From contig NC_135561.1 in assembly GCF_964340395.1 (NCBI RefSeq), forward strand, positions 4,361,501 through 4,425,500: a DNA stretch of 64,000 bases, read 5' to 3'. The stretch comes from Glandiceps talaboti. Taxonomy: Eukaryota > Hemichordata > Enteropneusta > Spengelidae. The position numbers and the translations under genes are program-made. Position 1 is the stretch's first letter. The number at the start of each line of letters is the position of its first letter. The notes beneath the pieces are model-generated. The model ran no database searches and was not told the origin of the DNA. It saw only the letters and a list, made by a program, of their open reading frames with translations. Shown in pieces: positions 1 to 11,000 of the stretch.

Positions 1-861
1 TGGTATTGCAATCTAATATGTCATTGCTGATATAATATTTCTCTAGTTCTGTTCACTAGTGACATATTGGTATGATACATGTGTCTGCATGAAAACAGTT
101 TTGTTTAAAAGAACTCACTGTTGCCATTTTTCTCTTATCTCTTAAAAAAAATGGCCATCACAATATTTGTGAAATTATGAAGGAATTTAGACTATTAAGT
201 ATCAAAATGGTCATATTATTTCATTACAAAATCAGTTATTCATAAACTTGAATTTTGATGTATGATACTACCATGGAAAATTTGTATACAATTGTATGAG
301 GGGAATTTTATTTTGTAATATTACCATATAAGAATTAAGTTAATTAGTCAGTGTCTATTGTAACTGTGTTGTTCGTTGTTGTTTTGTATTTTTACGGTAA
401 ATATACAGTGAATTTTTCCAACTTATCTGTAACTGACTGCCTTGTGGTGCTGTTGATTGGAAAATAGATAAATAAATATAATAAATCGATAAATAAAAAA
501 ATAATAAATGAATGAATAAATACAAATAATTGCAAAGTAATGATCAAGACAGTGTATAGCTAGGAAACCACATATTGCTAATTATGGGATATTTTATATC
601 TTTTAGTTTATGACAACACAGAGTTTGTTTACCTAACATTTTTGTGGGACTTATGTGCACTTGCTATGTCAGTCTATGTGACTTTTAAGAGTTTCAAGAG
701 ATTTAGCCTGTGTTTAGTTGTTGCTATAATGACTCCTAGCTAGGCCCAGTAGATTTGCTGTCATACCCACACAGTCTATTAAAATCTGTGCATATAGCTC
801 AACTGATGTGGAGAGTACTGGGTGCTTTATAAATAATCTTCATTAAACTATGACACATAGG

Positions 862-950
862 CTGTGACGTCGTGTTGCTCTGTTCACACCAGCCTGTTCT
901 TGACTGATGTATGAGGGCGCCCTGTCATGGCGTACCTTACAGAGTATATA
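862..950 (+). repeat. Dispersed repeat, GTGTTGCTCTG family (copy 1)
   Basis: The core GTCGTGTTGCTCTG is followed by an inverted GAGGGCGCCCT and a right end GCGTACCTTACAGA. Related text occurs near 16546-16665, 22303-22375, 32520-32575 (minus) and 36530-36625. The opposed ends (GTAAGATACG-like and CGTACCTTAC-like) suggest a short inverted-repeat transposon. No coding capacity is visible. Confidence 0.45.
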
Positions 951-1307
951 ATAAATTTCTTTTAGAACAATCCAAACAATGGTTAATGTATCTAGCAAAA
1001 CATATCAGTTGATGAAAAAACAGTGTCACATAAAATTTATGGTGTTTTTTTACATACAATGCATGTACAGAAAACATCTGGTGTGTTTAATACATGTCAA
1101 AGAATATTTTGCAATAAAAATTCATGTGACATGATTGAAAACAATGCTGTGACTGTAGGAAGTGGTTGAAGGTCTTAGGGAAGGAAGTTATAAGGAGTAT
1201 TAAATAATCATCATGTGATCATTTATAGATAATAAAGTAGTCAACAGTTGAAAACCTTCTTTGTTTTCATTTCCTGTTCTCCTTGTAAACAGGAACTACC
1301 ACTTGGC

Positions 1308-1455
1308 AAGTCCATGAAACATTGACTTTCAGCCACATATTAACTTTGTGACCACTATATACAAGTCCACCACACATTGACCTTGTGACCACTGTATACA
1401 AGTCCACCACACATCGACTTTGTGGCAAATCCACCACACATTGACTTTAATGTAC
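1308..1455 (+). repeat. Degenerate tandem repeat, unit roughly 57 bp
   Basis: Phrases such as CAAGTCCACCACACATTGAC and TTGTGACCACTGTATA recur about three times with substitutions and shortened units. It lies in the presumed intron upstream of the first visible exon. Confidence 0.6.
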
Positions 1456-2083
1456 AATCACAGGCCAATATTGTCATGTGTGGTCTCCTGTCTAAATTAT
1501 TTCCCAAACTAAAAAGATTGCATGATGTCATGAAGAAGTAATGTCTTGATGTCTTAATATTAAATCTATGTTGACGTTGAATTGATTTGAAATGAAGTTG
1601 AAATCAGTTCTACTACTACGTAGTAGCTGTTCCCACATGCACTTGTTAAAACCAGTTAAAACCAGTTTGAACCGATTGAGTTGAATCAGTTCCAAACAAT
1701 CACATGGGGATGGTTTCAAACTGATTCAAAGTACATCCATTTTGAACTGATGCAAATGAAAAAAAGTTAATCAATTAATATCCATTGCTTGATGTTTTTA
1801 GCCCCAAAGGAGGGAGCTACATTTTTTGTATTATGTTGGGTGCCATGGTCCATTATATGTCTGTGCATCTTTCTGTAATACATACATCATTTCTCTGTAC
1901 AATTCATTGTAGTGTAGTTGGTAATCAAAGGCTATATGTTATTAACGAAGAAGTATATATTTACCATGATTCCAACATTTACCCTTGTCAGATACTATTC
2001 AACGATAAAAAGAGAAGATACTTTTATTTCTCTGTAAATTGAATACAACTTGAATGAGTGTTTATTTCTTTACCTTGATACAG

Positions 2084-5000
2084 AGTTGGCAAACACTGAG
2101 TCTGGTGCCAAGCAATTGCAAGACGTTATTAACCAATCAGAGTCCAGCACCACACAATTGAAAGACATCAACCAATCAGAGGCAAACAAAAAGTCTGGTA
2201 CCAAGGAATTGAAAGACGTTAACCAATCAGCCAATGAAGATTCAGCAAATGAATCCGATCTAGAAGAGTGGTCATCATATTCCGGTGATAGTGAATGTTG
2301 GGAATCTTATACAGGCAGTGACGGATCAAGTGATGAGATGGGGAAGAAACTAGGCATCAAGAACAAAAAGGGGTACATCATCTATTCTAAGGAAGAATTC
2401 AAAGAAGAATATCCTGCTGTTGAGCAGCCCGAAAAGAAGAAAAAGAAACGTCGCTTCCTTAGACGAAGAAAGAAGAAGAAGAAGGACGGAGAAGACAGTG
2501 AATGTAGTGTATATAGTGAATACTCTGTCTACACCAACACTAGTTACAACGATGATGAAAAGAGTTTTGGACTCAGAAGAAAGTCGATGAATGATTTCGA
2601 TGTTAACGAACATGTCATTTATACACCAGATGCAAATGAAAGAGCAATTGATGTACCAGGTGTGAATAATGAACATGCTGATGTATCAGCTGTGAATAAT
2701 AAAGAGGCAGTTGTTTCACCAGATGTTAATGAAAGTGCAACTGATGTCCCAGCTGGATTTATGCGAAGAATAATTGACCAGAAACAAAGGAAAGAGATGG
2801 AAATAGCAGTGAAGTCTGTGAAGAAGGAAGATGATAATGCTCAGAGAATAGAGGCTAGCGTTTCTAATACAGGGAAACCAATTCCCTATGAAAGACTTAG
2901 AAATGAGCCAGTTGAACAGCACCACGATGTATATCCACCAACGAGGGCAGTAATCGACCAATCAAATCCTCCCAAGAAACCCCCCAGAGTAAAATCAATG
3001 TGTAGTCCAACAGAAGAAAAACAAATAATACCAAGTTTGGATCAAAATTCAGAAGAAATTACGTACCATCCTGCTGAACAACAAGTGTTTGTATCACCAT
3101 CACATAATGAACAAAGTTTGACAAATGTTACAGACGAAACAACTCAATTAATTCCACCACCAAAACCAAAAAGACTGAGCCAGACACTGCAAGACTCTAC
3201 TAACAACAACAATCTGACAGTTGCACAGATTCATGTCAACAAGTCTGTAGAGAATCAAGAAGAGAATGAAAGATATGATGAGAAATACATGACTGGAATC
3301 AACCAAGATATTAGCGTTATGGATAACATTGATTACCAACTCAATGAAAGTCTCACTGTTGAAAGTGTCATGAAGGAATTGGATGATACCATATCTCAAG
3401 CATCCGAAGAATTTGTTATGGAAGGGTTGCCACAGCAACCCAATGATGTAGGTAATGAAGGGACAGTCTTTACGACGGGTGAGGATGTAAAATCTGATGA
3501 GATTTTTCAGGAGAGAGGAGTGAATCAGGAAATTTATTATGTCAGCAAAGAGGAGGTGGAATATGGCAGAACTGATCAAAAAATGAAATATATTGAGGGT
3601 ATAGCTCCCAAAACACCCCCACCCACTCCTGCCTCTGACACCCCTCCAATGATTCATAACCTTGTCATACCATATCAGGAGATTGCAAATCTTGAACTGA
3701 ACCGGAATGAAACAAAGGCACCAATTGGCTCAGCCAGTAGACAAACTGAAAATTCGCCCAATGGAAAGGAAGGTTCCTCATCCACTACGCCAAGGAGAAG
3801 GTATCGTAGTAGGAAGAGTTCTAAAGCTTCCACGGGAACCACGGGAACCACAGAGGATGATTCAGAGGAAGATGAAGATTGCGGTATATATGATGAGAGT
3901 TATCGACTATCTACTTGGATTTATGTGGGAGAAAATGATGAACCTGTATTCAGTCCTTCCAGGAACAGTTTACATGGTAAGTCTATTTGATAATGTATCT
4001 CTAACAGTTTACATGGTAAGATACATAGAGCTTAATTACTAAATGACAATTTATATAATTAATTGCCAGTTTAGATAAAATAAGTCAGTAACTATAGTAA
4101 CAAAAGATGATATTAGAATCATGTAATATCATGTCTGGTTCATCCTTCTGTTCTCCAGCAACTCTGTAACCAACCAGTAAATTTACAATTCAAATGAAAG
4201 AGACCACAATCAAAGGACAGTTTCTCAGTTTTCACTTTTCACTGTGTGTGTATGAATTTGAGAGACTGAAAGTGAAAATAATGTAATATTATGACAAGCC
4301 TAGCTGTATAATTTGAACACAGTGTGAAATATAATGTGCTCAGGAAATCAAGCAAAATGAAAATAAGTTAAAGGCCCACTTTAGATTAGGATTAAAATCT
4401 AGGTGTGAAAAAAACGGATTTTGGCAGAGATGTAGAAAAAGTTGATCCAGAACAGAAGAATGAGCCCAAGTAACTGTTATTAAGATATAGCTAATACGAT
4501 GACAGGGATTGAAACATGGGCCTTTAATAGTAGCTGTGACATATATGTGTTGGGGTTGGTTGGTAGTCTGCTGTCTTCAAAACTATTTTAGCAGCAACTA
4601 TTACTGAGTTTACTACTTTGTAGGTGTGCCCGTTGTTCCTAATAGTAGAACAAGTTTTATTTTCAGATGTCAACAGATTATCACTATAAACTATTTCTTA
4701 TCATTTCATAATCACTAGGTTCACCAACAAGTCCGTCAAGTAATGACAGTGGATTCTCACGTGACAGAGTCGAACGTGGGTCCACAAGTACGACTGCATC
4801 AGAAGCTGAATTTCAGATGTGTTATCAAAGCATTGCTAGACGAAGAAGAATTGTACGAAGTGACTCAACACAGGACTACACCAGACTCTCTATCAATTGT
4901 AAGTGAAAAGGGGAACTAAACTTTAAACTTTGACCTTACATGAACTTTGACCTTCCATAAACATTGACTTTACATAAACTTTGACCTTCCGTAAACTTTG

Positions 5001-8000
5001 ACCTTCCATAAATTTTGACTTTACATAAACTTTGACTTTGGTTCATGTATTTTATCATTATCTATACTAACTAAGAGAGTAATTTTTACGCATTATTGTT
5101 TTGCTTTGTTTCTCTGTTCCTGTTGATTTTTTATAAAATTCATGCCATACAACATACTTGGGATAATGACTGTTAACATGTATACATAAAATGTACAAAA
5201 TAAGTATGTAATTTTGATTGATAGCTGTCATCTATTTCAGTTCAGTCCTTTGAGATAATTTCAGCATGTTAATTGTATTCACAGCTTTATACACCATTTT
5301 GTCAAATAATTGAGTGTGGGTATAAAGGACAAGAAATAAAAGTCATGCTGTACTTAGTATTACAATTCAATTTTGTCATCACTTAGTAAATTCTCATCCA
5401 GTCTGATTGAGGCATTCACTCCCAAAACAAAAACAATTCAAAAACCCCCAACAATCTACAAAGGAAATAGAAGTAAATGAAGCAATCCGGCCATATTCCC
5501 AAATCTGATTTTAATCCGATTCTTCATCCTAAGATTCAGTATTTATTATATATCTTATAACAGACTTCCTCTTCTTCTCTTTCTGACAGTTCGAGAGAGA
5601 ACAGTGATAGTAAATAAAAAAGATGGCCAGTTTGGATTTCGTATTCAGTATAGTCGACCTGTTCGTGTTACAGGTGTGGATATAGGTAAGAATATCACTG
5701 TTATGGAAAACCTCATGATGTAGTTATTGCAGTAAACTTTACAATGAAGTTATCATAGAAAGTATATTGGTATAATGTAATTTTTTAGACATCAACTCAG
5801 AGTGAAATCTATTGCAGTATAATGTGATACATATAATAATAATCTTTTACTGCAACTATTGAAGACTTTTTATAAAGAACTAAGTCCTGCTGTATTTTGA
5901 TTTAGATGTTTTAAACAAATGGCAAACACTTGTCTAAGATTGACTATAATGTGAAATAGTCCAAACTGTAAAATTGTAATAGTGTTATCATAATTGTGGA
6001 AGAATGATTTGAAATATATTACTTTTAAAGTGAAGTTTACAGGACTTTGAAGACTTGCTGGTCTTTTTAATTAAATTAATTGTAATTTTTATTGTTTTAA
6101 TCGTTGTATTCTCATTAATTGCATTATGTCAACCAAGTGATCGACTTTGATGTTATTGATTAACTAGATGGTGCAGCAGAGGATGCTGGTCTACAGGTTG
6201 GTGATGCAGTCTTAGAAGTCAATGGACATGATACAACCATGGCTTCACACTTTGATGTTGTCAAACATGTACAGAAAGGTAAGTTAAGTTACCAGTCACA
6301 CTTCACATCAAATATGTACAGAAAGGCAAGTTAACTTACCAGTCAAACACATACAGAAAGGTAAGTTAACTTATCAGTCAAACATGTACAGAAAGGTAAG
6401 TTAAGTTACCAGTCAAACACATACAGAAAAGTAAGTTAACTTACCAGTCACACTTAGTACAATGATGTTGTCAAACACATACTGAAAGGTAAGTCAATTA
6501 AAAGTCAAACACATACATAAAGGTATATTAACTTACCAGTCAAACATGTCTAGGAAGGTAAGTTAAGTTACCAGTCACACTTCACACTATGATGTTGTCA
6601 AACACATACAGAAAGGTAAATTAACTTACCAGTCAAAGACATACAGAAAGGTAAATTAACTTACAAGTCAAAGACGTACAGAAAGGTAAGTTAACTTACC
6701 AGTGAACAGTTCATACAGAAATACACCAGACTATTGTTAAATTACAGAGTAACTGTGATCAGCTGCATCTATAAATGTAACGTTGATAGTTTGGCAGTGG
6801 AGTTTATCTTTTCTCATACATAAATATTCCGTAAACTTGAAATTTGTTTTTGTAAAACTCTTAAAATGAGTGTTTGGTGATGTTCAGGCTGCTAACCACA
6901 ACACATCGATAAACTTTGGTATATGACCACAAATGTTTTCTTTGAGTAAATCAATACGCCGTATTCCGGTTATCGAAGAAGCCCCGAAAAGATAAAAGAT
7001 ATGATAGTTTGGCCACTAGGGGCGCTGTTTTAGAACCGGAAGTGAGGGCCAGAATTGTAGAGCATTATTGCAAAGCATAGAGTCTATAGGCATCGTAACC
7101 ACTGACTAAAGATTTTCTGTCATTCCCCGTAACTTTACGCTATAATATTGCATTATCGCCCATCAAATAACGAAATAGCAAATTAACCTCTTGTTCTCCT
7201 AATATTTCGCGTAAGTTTGGCTCTGCAATTCGACCGTGAGGAAAACCCAAAAGTAGCAACATTTTGAAACGGGTAGTACACTGACATCTCACTCACGTTT
7301 TCAGTGTGACCTCGTCCATTTGCGTTACCGTTGGAGAAATTGTAGCGATTGCTTCCAGTCAAACATCGGAACGGAAAAAGGTACAAAAACAGAGGAAAGA
7401 ACCCTCAAAATCACAATATACGCTACAGTTATTGCAGCTTGTATAAAACCAATCTGATTAAAATCCGATGTAGATGTCGGCTAATCGTTCATTGCTATTT
7501 TACTTTCGTTATTGTGCCTGAATTGACCTTCGTGGTACATGTTTGATCGCCTCATCTACCGATCAGGACAAAAACGTAAACATGTACCACGAAGGTCAAT
7601 TCAGGCAAAATAACGAAGGTAAAATAGCAATGAACGATCAGCCGACATCTACATCGGATTTTAATCAGATCGGTATAAGACATGGTATGAGGTTTTTTAT
7701 ACACTGATGGTCCTGAATGAAGAATAGCAAGCTAACCAAAGTGTGATAGTAAAGATGAGTATATCAATACAAATATGTTTATGCCAACTTATACTAACCA
7801 GTACATGAAATGTTTTTTTCCGGACAAAGTTTTATGATTTCACCCGTGGTGCTACACCACTGTTCTAATAAACAAGAAAGGCCTAAGTATGCGGCGACAT
7901 CAGTTACAATATAAACATGTGGCTTGGTAATTGTCGACCGAACTCTCAATATTGCAATGACTGTAGCTGGAAGCTGTTCAATCTGATTAAAATCCGATGT

Positions 8001-11000
8001 AGATGTCGGCTAATCGTTCATTGCTATTTTACCTTCGTTATTTTGCCTGATATTATTTTTCTTGGTACATGTTTAAATTTTTTAGCCTGATCGTAGAGGA
8101 GGCGATCAGGCAAGCTAAAAAATGTAAACATGTACCAAGAAGGTCAATTCAGGCAAAATAACGAAGGTAAAATAGCAATGAACGATCAGCCAACATCTAC
8201 ATCGGATTTTAATCAGATTGGAAGCTGTTGTCAGATTTGTAATTTTCTAATCGTTCTTTTGTCAAGCAACAGACACCAGTAAGGTAAAGAAATATGTTTA
8301 TCATGTCTACATCGGGTATATTTCGAAGGTCCTCCGTCCAACTTTCAATGTTTCCGCTGTCGATTAGTTCTATCTTTTGATGCTTGACATCCACTATTCG
8401 TCTCCTCTTTCGTTTTCTCAGAAAATTATCATTTTCTAGTGTTTCAAGACCAAGGTTGACAGCATTTCTGGCGATATCTAGTAGATTTAGAAGTAGTAAT
8501 TTTCCACTCTTTTATGAATGCACGGAGTTCTTTTACGCCCATTTTGTTGACAGCTTCATACATCGCCATACTATTAGATGCCATGACGAAAATTCTGGCC
8601 CTCACTTTGTCAGATATGGTGCGCCCTCTCGCGATACTTTCCTGCGAAACAACCGGAAGTTCGATAACCGGAATACGCCGTATTGAAGTAAATTAAAATG
8701 ATAAAAACTTTGTGGTATGTTTTATACAGTAAGTGTAATCAATATTGTAGAAAGACCTTCTGATTATAATATTATATTATGGACTATTTCACAGGAGGTG
8801 AGAGCATAAGTTTGGTTGTTGGTACACGTATCTCCAATGCCCTCAATTTACCGTCAGACCAGCCGATAGTTGCCGGCTTTCTTCACAAACAAGGACAAAC
8901 TGGTTTGAAGTTATGGAAGAAAAGATACTTTGCATTGAAACATGATCATTGCTTGTATTACTACAAGACAGACAGGGTAAGTTGATTTATTTGTTGATAT
9001 TGCGAGATAACCTATATAAATGATTCTACTACAGTATATATCTCATATTTATATTGTGAGTTTGAGAAATGGACACACACTTCAATATCGCTGAAATGTT
9101 TACAATGTCATAAGAATTTGAAAGTATCTGACCATTTATTTTCTTTTTCTTTTACTGTTAGAACCTTGATTATCAAAGTAATGTTTATGTTTTCCGTTTT
9201 AGTTTGTAAATTGTCTTGGATTTTATCTCTGTTATTGTATGTTTTTTTTTAGAGCAGGCGTTATAATTACTATTTTAGGGATTTAATATTGTATTATCTT
9301 TACCTTACCTTACCTTACCTTACCTTACCTTACCTTACCTTACCTTACCTCACCTCACCTCACCTCACCTCACCTCACCTCACCTCACCTCACCTCACCT
9401 CACCTCACCTCACCTCACCTCACCTCACCTCACCTCACCTCACCTCACCTCACCTCACCTCACCTTACCTTACCCTACCCTACCTTACCTTACCTTATCA
9501 TGCTGAAATAAAGTCTAATACATTACACAATTGTAACTCTATTCAAATGTTGAGATGTTCTGTATAACTCTTTGACATTGACTTGGAAATGGCAGTGATA
9601 CATAAGATGCACAAGTATTTTTTATTTTTTATGAATCTAACATATTAGACTTTTAAACAGGTACAAAACTAGACTGAACTCTTGTCTGTTTCCTTTATTG
9701 ATTTACCCCCCTCCCCCCATAGGAAGGGAATTTAGTAACAGTTAACAAATTAAGATTTTGAGATTGATTTTATTTCTTCAGGAGAAAGAGCCAGTTGGTG
9801 CCATAGTATTACCAAATTATACAGTCACCAAGGCCCATGACTGCAGTAAAGAATTTACATTTAAATTGACCAAATATGGTGCAAGGACTTACTACTTGCA
9901 GGCTGCTAATGAAGATGAAATGAGTCGGTAAGTTAATGATTATATCAAATTAGATTGTAGATTAGTCTAGTTTCTGATGGACCATATTCCGTACTACGTT
10001 GTCTTCATACTATACTGTCTAGTCAGTCCCATTACTCTCACACAGAATTCTGTGCCCCCCCCCCCCCTACAATGTTCATATAAACATGATGATGTCATCA
10101 TGTCCCCATGTGATTTTAGTTTAAGCAGACTGGAGGTGGAGTCCAGGTTGGACATTTGCATATCATAGTCAAAACTGAAAAGCTGTACCAAATGAATATT
10201 AATGTGCGATGACGACAGCCTGTCAATTTGTGATGGATTACATGAGCTCTTTGTGTTTCGCCCACCATGGGGTTGAACCACATTTAACTCCTTGAGTAAC
10301 GTGAATGACTAGACGAAATAGTATGAAGATAACATAGTACGGAATATAGTTGGTCAGGAACTAGACTAAATTGTAGATGTATAATGTAGCTACATATTAT
10401 TGACAAATAAAGCTTTAGGTACAGTAGAAGTAAAATTAGATGAACAGTGACTACACAGAGATTGAGCAATGGACAATCAGAAGTATTAACGGCCATTTTT
10501 TCACTCAGTCAACCAACAATATATTCACTAAAAAGTCAAATTACCCAATAATTTACCCAGATATAAGGTGAAGAGGTGAAAATTTAGCTTATACAAATGT
10601 CAGTAAACTTGTTTGCATATATGCTGACACAAGGGAACCCGGAAGGGACTGTCTGTTTATGGTATATGCAGTTGTGGCCTGGGAACCTGGAATCGACTAT
10701 CTGCATATATGCAGTCGTGGCCTGGGAACCTGGAAGGGACTGTCTGCATATGGTATATGCAGACATGGTGTTGTAAGGGTTAAAATCATTTTCTATCATG
10801 TCTGTTTTATAATTGTACATCCTAGATGGGCCGGTGCCTTAGCTGAAGCCACCAATGCTAAAAACAAAGCTGATCCATGGCTTGGTATAAGTACACACAA
10901 TGTTGGACTGCCAGCGTACTCCATAGCAAACCCTGAATGTCATGGCTATCTTTATAAGATGGGAGGTAGACGTAAGAACTGGAGAAGACGATACTGTGTA

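Larger units (their letters stand above)
1..2083. other. Non-coding 5' flank, probably intron
   Basis: No supported exon was found here. A polypyrimidine tract followed by an AG at 2082-2083 forms a good splice acceptor for the exon starting at 2084, so this stretch is most simply an intron of the PDZ-PH-PH gene whose first exons lie left of the window. It also holds a degenerate tandem repeat (about 1308-1455) and one copy of a dispersed repeat (about 862-950). The short open frames here have no family resemblance. Confidence 0.6.
6952..8685 (-). mobile_element. Disabled DNA transposon with 8-bp TSD, remnant of a SAP-type ORF
   Basis: The terminal inverted repeats begin CAATACGCCGTATTCCGG at 6952 and end with the complement at 8685; similarity continues for over 25 bp inward. 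The flanks are GAGTAAAT (6944-6951) and AAGTAAAT (8686-8693), an 8-bp target duplication with one mismatch. Near the right end, minus-strand frames read a Met-led SAP-like helix (GVKELRAFIKEW), then after a one-base frameshift LLDIARNAVNLGLETLEN and a basic segment. This continues to W..DLRNIPDVDMINIFLYL and ENYKSDNSF (8209-8394). That pattern is familiar from SAP/SWIM/YqaJ-type transposon proteins of marine invertebrates, but I cannot name the superfamily. The frame is broken by the frameshift and by a nested MITE after NSF. The element sits in the intron between the PDZ exon and the first PH exon. Confidence 0.8.

Noticed and set aside
1785-2042. 85-codon frame just before the first visible exon
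   Set aside because: No family resemblance; it ends before the acceptor at 2083 and is out of frame with the exon's use.
3148-3657. 169-codon minus-strand frame opposite the PDZ-PH-PH exon
   Set aside because: A shadow of the plus-strand coding exon.
9289-9567. 92-codon LTLPYLTSPH repeat frame
   Set aside because: Pentanucleotide repeat read in frame; non-coding intron.
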